64,000 nucleotides of DNA from Piscinibacter lacus (GTDB lineage: Bacteria > Pseudomonadota > Gammaproteobacteria > Burkholderiales > Burkholderiaceae_C), in NCBI RefSeq assembly GCF_016735685.1, contig NZ_JAERRA010000001.1, positions 2,046,001-2,110,000 of the forward strand, written 5' to 3'. The number at the start of each line of letters is the position of its first letter. Within the stretch, counting starts at the first letter, position 1. Under the pieces are notes generated by a model, which saw only the letters and a list, made by a program, of their open reading frames with translations, was not told the origin of the DNA and searched no databases. Positions 9,400-17,120 of the stretch are shown piece after piece. Both the position numbers and the translations under genes were made by a program.

Positions 9400-9405
9400 T
9401 ATGCT
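9400..9405 (+). promoter_or_regulatory. Putative -10 element of the response regulator gene
   Basis: TATGCT ends 8 nt before the ATG at 9414, giving a leader of about two bases. No ribosome binding site precedes the ATG. Confidence 0.35.
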
Positions 9406-9413
9406 CGGCGCCC

Positions 9414-10085
9414 ATGCGCATCCTGCTGGTCGAAGATGATCCCCTGCTGGGCGACGGCCTGGCCGCCGCCCTCGGCGCCCAGGGCTTGGTCGTGGATTGG
9501 TTCACGGACGGCCCGCAGGCCGATGCCGCCCTGGCCGGTGCGCCCTACGACGCGGTGGTGCTCGACCTGGGCCTGCCCGGCCGCGACGGCCTGCACTGGC
9601 TGGGCCGCTGGCGCGAGGCCGGCCGGCGCACCCCCGTGCTGGTGCTGACGGCCCGCGACGCGCTGGAGCAGCGCATCGCCGGCCTGGATACCGGCGCCGA
9701 CGACTACCTGATCAAGCCCATCGACGCCGCCGAGCTGGCCGCGCGCCTGCGCGCCGTGCGGCGCCGCGTCGCCGGCCGCAGCGAGCCGGTGTGGACGCAC
9801 GGCCCGCTGAGCTACCGCCCCGAGGCCAAGACCACCTTCTGGCAGGGCCAGGCGGTGGAGCTGACGGCGCGCGAGACGGCGCTGCTGGAGCTCTTCCTCA
9901 GCCATCCGCAGCGGGTGCTGGGCAAGGAGCTGCTGCTCGACAAGCTCTACGGCTGGGACCAGGCGGCCGAGAGCAATGTGCTGGAGGTGCACATCCACCA
10001 CCTGCGCAAGAAGCTGCATCCCAAGCTGCTGAAGACCGTGCGCGGCCTGGGCTATGCCCTGGGCCTGGCCGAGGACCTGGCATGA
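9414..10085 (+). CDS. OmpR/PhoB-family response regulator (QseB-like)
   Basis: A 223-residue transcription factor. The receiver domain starts MRILLVEDDP, with acidic residues 8-9, phospho-acceptor Asp51 (VVLDLGLPG) and the conserved Lys in YLIKPID near 102. The winged-helix domain covers about 125-220 and contains HIHHLRKKL and the end motif VRGLGYAL. It overlaps the sensor kinase gene by ATGA, so the pair is translationally coupled. It is most like QseB/TctD-type regulators; the signal is unknown. Confidence 0.9.
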   Translation: MRILLVEDDPLLGDGLAAALGAQGLVVDWFTDGPQADAALAGAPYDAVVLDLGLPGRDGLHWLGRWREAGRRTPVLVLTARDALEQRIAGLDTGADDYLIKPIDAAELAARLRAVRRRVAGRSEPVWTHGPLSYRPEAKTTFWQGQAVELTARETALLELFLSHPQRVLGKELLLDKLYGWDQAAESNVLEVHIHHLRKKLHPKLLKTVRGLGYALGLAEDLA

Positions 10086-11446
10086 AGCGCCTGCAACGCT
10101 GGCATGCCGGCCTGGGCCTGCGCGCCCGGGCCCTGGCCTACACCATGGTGGCGGCGCCGCTGGTGTGGATGCTGGCCGTGGCGATCACGGTGCACAGCGC
10201 CTACAACGAGATCGACGAGCTTTTCGACAGCCAGCTCGTGCGCATCGCCCGGCAGGTTCAGACCCTGCTGCCCTCGGCCTCCATCGGCCAGCTTGCGCTG
10301 GGCGGCGCCGAGCCGCTCGCGCCGGCCGGCTCGGCGGCGGGCGCGGCGGACCTCAAGGACCTCTCCGTGGCCGTGTGGAATGCCGAAGGCCAGGTGCTGA
10401 TGGCCGACCGCGAGGGCGTCACCCTGCCGCGGCTGCCCGACGCGGCCGGCTTCCGCGACCTGCAAGTGGGCAGCGCCGACTGGCGCGTCTACTACCTGCA
10501 ATCCAGCCATGGCCGCTGGCTGGTGGCCGTGGGCCAGAGCCTGCACGAGCGCGACGAGCTGGTCGGCGGCCTGCTGCTGGCGCAGATCCTGCCCTGGCTG
10601 CTGATGCTGCCCCTGCTGCTGCTGGTGATGGGCGCGGCGCTGCGCAGCGCGCTTCAGCCGCTCGCCAGCCTGAGCCAGGCCCTGGCCCAGCGCGACCCGC
10701 AGGGCCTGGACCCGCTGCCCGCCGCCGAGCTGCCGCCCGACCTGCGGCCGCTGGTGGAGGCGATGAACGGCCTGTTCGCCCGCATCGACAACACCCTGGC
10801 GCGCGAACGCCGCTTCACCGCCGATGCCGCCCACGAGCTGCGCACGCCGCTGGCCGGCCTGCGCGCGCAATGGGATGCCGCGCGGCTGCAGGGCGGCCCG
10901 CCCGGCGCCGGCCTCGACAAGATCGGCCAGGGCCTGGACCGCCTGGCCCGCCTGGTGCAGCAGATGCTGGCGCTGGCGCGGGTCGAGCATCTGGAACACC
11001 TGGGGCCGGTGCAGGCGGTGGACTGGCCGGCCGTGGTCGCCACCGTGGTCGACGGCCTGTGGCCGCAGGCCGAGGCCGCGGGGGTGGACATCGAGGTGCT
11101 GGACTTGGCCGCCGACACCCTGCCCCTGCAAGGCGATGCCGCCCTGCTGGGCGTGCTGCTGCGCAATCTGCTGGACAACGCCCTGCGCCACGCCCCGCGC
11201 GGCAGCACCGTCACCCTGCAGGGCGGCCCCGGCCGGCTGAGCGTGCTGGACCGCGGCCCGGGCGTGACGCCCGAGCAGCTTGCCCGCCTGGGCGACCGCT
11301 TCTACCGGCCCGAAGGCCAGGCCGGCAGCGGCAGCGGCCTGGGCCTGTCGATCGTGCGGCGCATTGCCGCGCTGCATGGCCTGGCGGTGCAGTGGGGCCC
11401 GCGGGCCGACGGCCCGGGCTTCGCGGTGCAGATCCGGCGCGCCTGA
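10082..11446 (+). CDS. Sensor histidine kinase (QseC-like)
   Basis: A 454-residue membrane kinase paired with the upstream regulator. Membrane segments lie at about 19-38 and 163-188, enclosing a periplasmic sensor of about 120 residues. A short HAMP-like linker follows. The H-box is FTADAAHELRTPLAG with His251, the N-box NLLDNALRHAPRG is near 363, and the ATP lid GSGSGLGLSIVRR is near 417. The architecture matches the QseC/TctE group. No chelating or aromatic motif in the sensor region reveals the ligand. Confidence 0.9.
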   Translation: MKRLQRWHAGLGLRARALAYTMVAAPLVWMLAVAITVHSAYNEIDELFDSQLVRIARQVQTLLPSASIGQLALGGAEPLAPAGSAAGAADLKDLSVAVWNAEGQVLMADREGVTLPRLPDAAGFRDLQVGSADWRVYYLQSSHGRWLVAVGQSLHERDELVGGLLLAQILPWLLMLPLLLLVMGAALRSALQPLASLSQALAQRDPQGLDPLPAAELPPDLRPLVEAMNGLFARIDNTLARERRFTADAAHELRTPLAGLRAQWDAARLQGGPPGAGLDKIGQGLDRLARLVQQMLALARVEHLEHLGPVQAVDWPAVVATVVDGLWPQAEAAGVDIEVLDLAADTLPLQGDAALLGVLLRNLLDNALRHAPRGSTVTLQGGPGRLSVLDRGPGVTPEQLARLGDRFYRPEGQAGSGSGLGLSIVRRIAALHGLAVQWGPRADGPGFAVQIRRA

Positions 11447-11465
11447 GCGCGCGGCGCACCGTTCA

Positions 11466-11493
11466 GCGGCGCGCCGGCCCCGGGCCGCGCCGC
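11466..11493. terminator. Possible bidirectional hairpin between convergent genes
   Basis: GCGGCGCG (11466-11473) pairs with CGCGCCGC (11486-11493). It sits between the convergent kinase and TPR genes. The following T-tract is poor, so termination is only suggested. Confidence 0.3.
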
Positions 11494-11503
11494 GGCCTGC
11501 GTT

Positions 11504-12154
11504 TCAGCGCGCGGCTTGCAGCTTGCCGATCAGGGCCTTGATCTCCTCGCGGCGGCCGGTGTCGGCAATCTGCCGTGCGGGCCGCGGCGGGGCTTGCAAG
11601 GCCTGGTCCAGATGGCCCAGGGCCTCGGCGTTCTGGCCCTCGTCGGCCAGCAGCTCGGCATAGAAGAAGTGCGGGTCGATGCCCTGCGGATTGATCTTCA
11701 GCGCCCGTTGCAGCAGCTCCCGGGCGCGGGTCTTGTCGCCGAAGCCGATCGGCCAGCCGGGCACCTTGGCATAGAGCACGCCCAGGCTGGCCAGGGCCGA
11801 GCCGTCGAGCGCGCGGGCGTCGATGGCGATGGCCTGCTCGTACAGGCCGCGCGCCTGTTTGACGAGGCCGAGCGCGCCAAGGCCGCCCTTCTCGCCGGCC
11901 CAACTGCTGAGCACGATGCCTTCCCAGATCAGCGGCTCGGGCCGGCCGGGCTGGGCCTCGCGCAGTTGGCGGGCGCGGTCGGCAAGCTGCTCGAAGGCCT
12001 TCTCGCGCTGGCGGGCGGGGGTCTGGTAGCGGATGACTTCCCAGCCCTGCTGGATGTCGGCCAGGGTGTCGGCCGCCCGGGCGAAGCCAGGCAGGAGGCT
12101 GAGGGCGATGAAGCTGGCGGCCAGGGCGTGGCGCAGGGCGCTGCGGCGTTGCAT
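11504..12154 (-). CDS. Exported TPR-repeat protein
   Basis: A 216-residue protein with a clear signal peptide (RRSALRHALAASFIALSLL... ending FARAAD, about 28 residues). The rest is helical repeats of the tetratricopeptide type: paired helices such as ARGLYEQAIAIDARALDGSA, LLQRALKINPQGIDPH and NAEALGHLDQALQAPP. There is no catalytic motif. It lies 33 bp after the short-chain dehydrogenase gene and is the last gene of the five-gene operon that starts at 16057, so it may act as a periplasmic scaffold or partner of that pathway; this is inferred from position only. Confidence 0.75.
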   Translation of the reverse strand: MQRRSALRHALAASFIALSLLPGFARAADTLADIQQGWEVIRYQTPARQREKAFEQLADRARQLREAQPGRPEPLIWEGIVLSSWAGEKGGLGALGLVKQARGLYEQAIAIDARALDGSALASLGVLYAKVPGWPIGFGDKTRARELLQRALKINPQGIDPHFFYAELLADEGQNAEALGHLDQALQAPPRPARQIADTGRREEIKALIGKLQAAR

Positions 12155-12187
12155 GGGCGGTCTTTCCTTGAGGGGGGATGGGTCGGA

Positions 12188-13009
12188 TCAGGCAGCCGGC
12201 AGGCTGCGGGCCTGGCGGCCGAGCGGGCCGTCGAGCAGGGTGGGCAGGAAGGCGTTGATCGGGCCGGCCAGGCGCTCGGGAAAGCCGAGGTGGCGCTCGG
12301 CCTCGCCGCGCTCGATCAGCGCGATCAGGGCCCGAGCCACTTCGGCGGGCGGGTCGGCGCGGCTGCCGCTGGCGATGCGGTGGGCCTCGGCCGCGGGGCT
12401 GTTGAAGCCGGTGGCCACGGCCCGCGGGCCGAGGTATTGCACGCGCACCGGGGTGTCGGCCAGCTCGCGGCGCAGGCCTTCGCAGAAGCCGCGCAGGCCG
12501 GCCTTGCTCGCGCCATAGGCCACATGGCCGGGCAGGCCCAGCCGGCCCAGGGCCGAGCCGATGGCGACGATGGCCGCTTGCGGCTTGCGGCGCAGGCCGG
12601 GCAGCAGGGCCAGGCTGAGCTGCATGGGCGCGAGCAGGTTGACGGCGATCAGGGCGTGCAGCCGCTCGGCGTCCAGCGCCTCGAAACGGCCGAAGGCCGG
12701 CTGGCCGGCGTTGTGGATCAGCAGATCGACGCCGCAGGCCTCGGCGGCCTGGGCGCAGCGGGCCTGGTCTTCGGGGCGGGTGATGTCGGCGGCCAGCCAG
12801 GCGATGTCGGGCGGCAGCTCGCCGGGCCGCAGCGCGCCGGCGCTGCGGCCGTGGCGCTGGCCCAGCGCGCGGGCCAGGGTGTCGAGCGGCTCGGCACGGC
12901 GGCCGACCAGCAGCAGCCGGGCGCCGCGGCGGGCCAGGGCCTCGGCGGCTTCGGTACCGATGCCGCCGGCGGCCCCGGTGAGCAGGGCACGGGCCTGATC
13001 GAGCTTCAT
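12188..13009 (-). CDS. Short-chain dehydrogenase/reductase
   Basis: A 273-residue NAD(P)H oxidoreductase of the classical SDR fold. The cofactor motif TGAAGGIG is at 11-18, NAG at 100-102, the catalytic Ser152 lies in IGSALG, and YGASK gives Tyr165 and Lys169. The Arg pair in LVGRRAE (37-38) after strand 2 suggests NADPH preference. Its ATG overlaps the stop of the heme-oxygenase-like gene (ATGA). In this operon it may reduce an acyl or beta-keto product made by the upstream ligase and oxidase; the substrate is unknown. Confidence 0.88.
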   Translation of the reverse strand: MKLDQARALLTGAAGGIGTEAAEALARRGARLLLVGRRAEPLDTLARALGQRHGRSAGALRPGELPPDIAWLAADITRPEDQARCAQAAEACGVDLLIHNAGQPAFGRFEALDAERLHALIAVNLLAPMQLSLALLPGLRRKPQAAIVAIGSALGRLGLPGHVAYGASKAGLRGFCEGLRRELADTPVRVQYLGPRAVATGFNSPAAEAHRIASGSRADPPAEVARALIALIERGEAERHLGFPERLAGPINAFLPTLLDGPLGRQARSLPAA

Positions 13010-13695
13010 GCGGCCTCCAGCATGTCGGCGGTGGCGGCGATTTCGGCGAAGACCGCGCCGTAGAGCCGGTAGAAGCGCCGCGCGGCATGGACGATGGCGG
13101 CCTGGTCGGCCGGGTCGTCGATGTCGTCCATCAGCAGCTCGAAGTGGGCGGTGTGCTCCTGGTCCAGCGTGCCGTGCGAGCGCAGGTAGCTGAAGGCGGC
13201 ATCGGGCAGGTCCAGGGCCTGCTGGATGCGGTCGGCCGCATTCAGCGCCAGCGCGACGCTGCTGCCTTCGAGCACCAGCACCATGCCGAAGAAGCCCAGC
13301 GGATTGCCGCGGGCGATCTGGTCGTAGGCATAGGCCACCATCACCTCGGCCGCATGGCCGGGCAGGCTGGCTTCGGCCTGGGCGCGGTCGCCGCCGGCTG
13401 CGGCGATGTCGTCGAGGATCCACTGCTCGTGGCCGGACTCTTCCTCGATGTATTCGTCGAGGGCGGGAAGCAGCCAGGCCAGGCGCGTGTCGGCGCGGGC
13501 GGCGATGCGGGCGCGGCAGGCTTGCAGCAGCGGCACGGTGTGGCGCACATGGTGGTAGGCCTGCTGCAGGAAGTCGCGGTAGGCCGGCCGGCTGACCTCG
13601 CCGCGCAGCGCCCGCAGGATCAAGGGCTGGCTGAACAGGGCCTGGCGCTCGGATGCGGTGGCGGCGAGCAGGGTGGCGTGGAAGCGTTCGGTCAT
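13006..13695 (-). CDS. Heme-oxygenase-like (TenA/UndA-type) iron-containing enzyme
   Basis: A 229-residue all-helical protein of the superfamily that includes TenA, PqqC, UndA and related di-iron oxidases. Candidate metal ligands on the expected helices are His48/49/52, Glu85-Glu86 and His89 (EEESGHEQW), Glu143 (VLEGSS), and Asp178, His181 and His184 (LDQEHTAHFE). This set fits the non-heme di-iron oxidase/oxygenase branch better than thiaminase TenA, which lacks these ligands. No thiamine genes lie nearby. The ATGA overlap with the SDR gene and co-direction with an acyl ligase suggest it oxidises a carboxylate-derived substrate. Known relatives convert fatty acids to alkenes (UndA) or oxidise amino-acid derivatives; which reaction occurs here is open. 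Confidence 0.78.
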   Translation of the reverse strand: MTERFHATLLAATASERQALFSQPLILRALRGEVSRPAYRDFLQQAYHHVRHTVPLLQACRARIAARADTRLAWLLPALDEYIEEESGHEQWILDDIAAAGGDRAQAEASLPGHAAEVMVAYAYDQIARGNPLGFFGMVLVLEGSSVALALNAADRIQQALDLPDAAFSYLRSHGTLDQEHTAHFELLMDDIDDPADQAAIVHAARRFYRLYGAVFAEIAATADMLEAA

Positions 13696-13775
13696 GGCGG
13701 TCGAGGCCGAGGAGGCGGGGTGAGGGGCGCGGGCAGGGCCGCGGGGCAGGCCGTGATCGGAAGCGGGCGGGCGGT

Positions 13776-15416
13776 TCAGGCTGCGACGCCGGTGGGGGCG
13801 CCGGTCGTGTGGCTGGTAGGGGGCGCCGCCGGGCAAGCGTCGGCCGTCGGGCGGGGCGGGGCCGCCGACCGGGTGGCCGACGGGGCTTCGGATTGCGGCG
13901 CGGCGGACTCGTCGCCTTCCAGCCCCAGGGCCGCGCCATGGCGTGCGGCGATGGCGGCGCGGCGCGGGCGGCCGTTGTCGGTCGCCAGGCCGCTGGCGGC
14001 ATCGAAGGGTTCGCGGGCGCGCAGCCAGCGGCCGATGCGGGCGTAGTCGGGCAGGCCGGCATTGGCCAGGGCCACGGCGGCGGCAAGTTCGCGGTCGAGC
14101 GCGGCCTCGTCTTCCGCCGCCCCGGGCAGCGGCCACAGCACGGCCGACAGGGTCGGCTGGCCCTCGCCAAAGACCACCGCCTGAGCGATGACGGGGCGAC
14201 CACCGGGGGCGGCTTCCTGCAGCGCGCACTCGACCCACTCGGGCGAAACATTGCGGCCGTAGGCGGTGATCAGCACCTGCTTCTTGCGACCGGCGATCCA
14301 CAGGTGGCCGGCGGCATCGAGGCGGCCGAGGTCGCCGGTCGGCCACCAGGCCTCGGCCGGGCGGGCCTCGGCTTCGCCCAGGTAGCCGAGCAGGCCGGTG
14401 CCGGCCACCTCGACCTCGCCATCCGCCGCCAGGCGCAGACGGGTGTGCGGCAGCGGGCGGCCGGCGCTGCCGGGCGCATCGGCGCCGGGCAGGTTCAGGG
14501 TCTGGACCGAGCCGCCCTCCGACAGGCCGTAGCCCTCGAAGACCGGCAGGCCGACGGCGCGGGCCGCCGCCAGCGTGGCCGCGCCCACGGCCGCGCCCCC
14601 GACGGCGACGAAGCGCAGGCTGTCGGGCGCCCGGCGGCCGACCGCTGCCAGCCAGGCCGTCCAGGCGCGCAGCATCTGCGGCAGCAGGATCAGGCTGTGC
14701 GCCTGGTGGCGCTGCACGGCGGCCTGCAGGCGGGCGGGGTCGAAGCGCGAGGAACCACTCCAGCCCAGCTCGGCCAAGGGCAGCAGCAGCAGCTCGGCAC
14801 CGCGTGCGGCCGGCGCCAGGGTGCCGGCCACCTGCTCCAGCAGCACGGCCAGCGGCAGCACGGCCAGGTGGCGTTGCAGCGGCAGGTCGGCCGTGGCCTG
14901 GGCGAGGCCGGCCGCCACGGCGGCCAGGCGATCGCGGGCCAGGCAGACGCCCTTGGGCTGGCCGGTGGTGCCCGAGGTGAAGGTGACGAGGCCGGTGCCC
15001 GGCGGCATCACCGCGGGCGCGCTGCGGCCTGCCGCCAGGCCCAGCAGCCAGCGGCCTTCGATGGCCTCGGGCGCGCCGGGGCCGGCGGGCAGATGCAGGT
15101 CGACGGTGGGCAGGCCGGGCGGCGTGGGCGCGCCGGCCGGCAGCCAGAGCGTGTCGACCCCGGCGGCTTGCAGGGCGTGGCGGCGCTGGTCGGCGCTGAA
15201 GAAGGCCGGCAGCGGCACGTGGACGATGCCGGCCTGGGCAGCAGCGGCTTCGGCCAGCAGCCAGGCGGCGCCGTTGTCGAGCTGGGTGGCGAGCACGCGC
15301 ACGCCCTGCTCGCGCAGGCGGCGGGCGATCTGCCCGGCGGCATCGGCCAGGGCGGCAGCCGTCCAGCAGCCGGCCGGCGTGTGCAGGGCGGCGGGCAGCA
15401 GGGGATGGGCGCTCAT
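13776..15416 (-). CDS. AMP-forming acyl/aryl acid ligase
   Basis: A 546-residue adenylate-forming enzyme. The P-loop TSGTTGQPKG is at 147-156, YGLSEGG at 296-302, TGD at 360-362 and GRKKQVLITAYGRNVSP at 376-392. The C-terminal A10 region reads TDNGRPRR (479-486), so the usual catalytic Lys after Gly is Arg. The protein then continues with about 55 residues of Ala/Pro/Thr-rich tail. Its ATG overlaps the stop of the hemolysin-family gene (ATGA); 80 bp follow before the oxidase gene. Family knowledge says it activates a carboxylic acid as acyl-adenylate for transfer to CoA, a carrier or an amine. The altered A10 residue hints that the second half-reaction may be unusual. Confidence 0.85.
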   Translation of the reverse strand: MSAHPLLPAALHTPAGCWTAAALADAAGQIARRLREQGVRVLATQLDNGAAWLLAEAAAAQAGIVHVPLPAFFSADQRRHALQAAGVDTLWLPAGAPTPPGLPTVDLHLPAGPGAPEAIEGRWLLGLAAGRSAPAVMPPGTGLVTFTSGTTGQPKGVCLARDRLAAVAAGLAQATADLPLQRHLAVLPLAVLLEQVAGTLAPAARGAELLLLPLAELGWSGSSRFDPARLQAAVQRHQAHSLILLPQMLRAWTAWLAAVGRRAPDSLRFVAVGGAAVGAATLAAARAVGLPVFEGYGLSEGGSVQTLNLPGADAPGSAGRPLPHTRLRLAADGEVEVAGTGLLGYLGEAEARPAEAWWPTGDLGRLDAAGHLWIAGRKKQVLITAYGRNVSPEWVECALQEAAPGGRPVIAQAVVFGEGQPTLSAVLWPLPGAAEDEAALDRELAAAVALANAGLPDYARIGRWLRAREPFDAASGLATDNGRPRRAAIAARHGAALGLEGDESAAPQSEAPSATRSAAPPRPTADACPAAPPTSHTTGAPTGVAA

Positions 15417-16057
15417 GCCAGGCGGCCCGGGCGGGCGGCGGCGGCGGCCTGCAAGCGCTCGACCGCGGGCTGGAGGCGGCCGGCGATCACGACCGGATGG
15501 TGGCTGTAGTAGTCGCCCCAGGCCGCGCGTTCCTCGGGCCGCAGCCGGGCCGGGTCGGCCGAGCCCAGGGCCACCGGCGCCAGACCCAGGCGCAGGAAGA
15601 GCCGGCGCAGCTCCTCGGTCAGCGTGCAAGCGGCCCAGCGCACGCCGGCGGCATGCAGGTGGGCGGCCACGGCGGGGATGAGCCGCAGGCCGTCGCCCGG
15701 CCGCAGGGCGCACAGGTGGCCGATCTCGGCGATCTCGGCGCGCGGCGGCCGCTGCGGGCCGTGTTCGCCCAGCAGTTGATCGACCGGCGCATCGAGGTAG
15801 CGCTCCAGGTAGAGCGGCTGGTCGGCGAATCGGTAGCCAGCCGCGCCGAGCAGCGTGCCATCCACCGTCGAGCGCAGGCCCAGCAGGCGCGGCGCGAAGC
15901 GCTCGACCCGGGCGCCGAAGCGCTGGGCATAGACCTGGCGGATGCAGGCCTCCACCTCGGCACGGCGCGGATCGTCCGGGCCGTGCTCGCACAGCTCGGC
16001 ACGGTCCGGGGAACTCAGGGGAAGGCAGGGGCGGGTGGCGGCTTGCATGTCGGGCAT
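15413..16057 (-). CDS. Thermostable hemolysin family protein (GNAT-like fold)
   Basis: A 214-residue cytosolic protein of the family named after the Vibrio thermostable delta-hemolysin. Conserved blocks are the N-terminal ACIRQVYAQRFGA, GAAGYR at 71-76, YLERYLD at 83-89, EIGHLCA at 111-117 and the C-terminal LFLRLGLAPVALGSADPARL. There is no signal peptide, which speaks against a secreted toxin. The family is related to the acyltransferase (GNAT/autoinducer synthase) fold, so it may transfer an acyl group made by the neighbouring ligase. The ATG at 16057 is preceded by GGGGCGGA. It is the first gene of the five-gene operon running down to 11504. Confidence 0.78.
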   Translation of the reverse strand: MPDMQAATRPCLPLSSPDRAELCEHGPDDPRRAEVEACIRQVYAQRFGARVERFAPRLLGLRSTVDGTLLGAAGYRFADQPLYLERYLDAPVDQLLGEHGPQRPPRAEIAEIGHLCALRPGDGLRLIPAVAAHLHAAGVRWAACTLTEELRRLFLRLGLAPVALGSADPARLRPEERAAWGDYYSHHPVVIAGRLQPAVERLQAAAAARPGRLA

Positions 16058-16184
16058 GGTCCGCCCCGGGGATTAGCCGGGCCTTAAGCGGCCGGGCGGC
16101 CCATCCGCCGAACAGGGCAGCCGGGATCGCCCTGTTCCGGCGCCGGGCCCGGACGGGCCCTGCACAGGATGCGGAGCCATCCCG

Positions 16185-16190
16185 GACAAT
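16185..16190 (+). promoter_or_regulatory. Putative promoter of the PHP phosphoesterase gene
   Basis: GACAAT ends 5 nt before the ATG at 16196; a weak -35, TGCACA (16161-16166), is spaced 18 bp. This would give an essentially leaderless mRNA. Confidence 0.4.
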
Positions 16191-16195
16191 GCGGC

Positions 16196-17065
16196 ATGCC
16201 CGCCGAAGAAGCCCTGCTGAATGCCGACCTGCACTGCCACTCGCATGTGTCCGACGGCAAGCTCAGCCCGGCGGCGCTGGCGGAGCGGGCAGCGGCCGGC
16301 GGCGTCGGCCTCTGGGCCCTGACCGACCACGACGAGCTGGGCGGCCAGGCCGAGGCCCGCGAGGCCGCGCTGGACCTGGGCCTGGCCTGGCTGGCCGGGG
16401 TGGAGGTCTCGGTCAGCTTCGCGGGCGAGACGGTGCACATCGTCGGCCTGGGCCTGGACCCGGACGATGCCGGCCTGCAAGCCGGCCTGGCCAGCGTACG
16501 CGCCGGCCGCACCGAGCGCGCCCGCGCCATGGGCGAGGGCCTGGCCCGCATCGGCCTGCCCGGCGCCTACGAGGGCGCGCTGCGCTACGTCCACAACCCC
16601 AATCTGGTGTCGCGCACGCACTTTGCGCGCTGGCTGGTCGAAACCGGCGTCTGCGAGACCACGCACGAGGTCTTCCGCCGCTACCTGACCGAGGGCAAGC
16701 CCGGCTATGTGCCGCACCGCTGGGCCGGCCTGGGCGACACGGTGCGCTGGATCACCGGAGCCGGCGGCATCGCGGTGATCGCCCATCCCGGGCGCTACCG
16801 CTTCTCGCCGACGGCCGAGTACGCGCTCATCACCGAATTCATGGCCCACGGCGGCCGCGGCATCGAGGTGGTGACCGGCAGCCACAGCGCGGCCGAGGCC
16901 CTGAAGTACGCCGACACGGCGCGCGAATTCGGCTTGCTGGCCTCGCGCGGCTCGGATTTCCACGCGCCCGGCGAAAGCCGCACCGATCTGGGCGCCCTGC
17001 CCTGGCTGCCCGGCGACCTGGACGCCGTCTGGGACGCGCTCGGCCCGCGCATCGCGCGGCGCTGA
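16196..17065 (+). CDS. PHP-domain phosphoesterase (RNase AM / YciV type)
   Basis: A 289-residue metal-dependent phosphoesterase. Motif 1 is DLHCHS at 11-16, motif 2 TDHDE at 43-47, then IAHPGRY around 196-202 and the final SDFH near 263. This order is that of the YciV/TrpH group, which hydrolyses 3',5'-nucleoside bisphosphates and trims the 5' ends of small and ribosomal RNAs. I chose the ATG at 16196; another in-frame ATG lies nine codons upstream, but the -10 element falls between the two. Confidence 0.87.
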   Translation: MPAEEALLNADLHCHSHVSDGKLSPAALAERAAAGGVGLWALTDHDELGGQAEAREAALDLGLAWLAGVEVSVSFAGETVHIVGLGLDPDDAGLQAGLASVRAGRTERARAMGEGLARIGLPGAYEGALRYVHNPNLVSRTHFARWLVETGVCETTHEVFRRYLTEGKPGYVPHRWAGLGDTVRWITGAGGIAVIAHPGRYRFSPTAEYALITEFMAHGGRGIEVVTGSHSAAEALKYADTAREFGLLASRGSDFHAPGESRTDLGALPWLPGDLDAVWDALGPRIARR

Positions 17066-17089
17066 GCTGCCGCGACCGCGGCCCGCCAC

Positions 17090-17117
17090 GGCGGCGCAGC
17101 GCCCGCAGCGCGCCGCC
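17090..17117. terminator. Possible bidirectional hairpin between convergent genes
   Basis: GGCGGCGC (17090-17097) pairs with GCGCCGCC (17110-17117) between the convergent PHP and M48 genes. No T-tract follows on the plus strand. Confidence 0.35.
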
Positions 17118-17120
17118 GAC

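Noticed and set aside
13006..13695. Thiaminase TenA or PqqC
   Set aside because: No thiamine or PQQ genes are adjacent and the apparent metal ligands fit the di-iron oxidase branch better.
15413..16057. Secreted hemolysin toxin
   Set aside because: Despite the family name there is no signal peptide or export gene, and the operon context is enzymatic.
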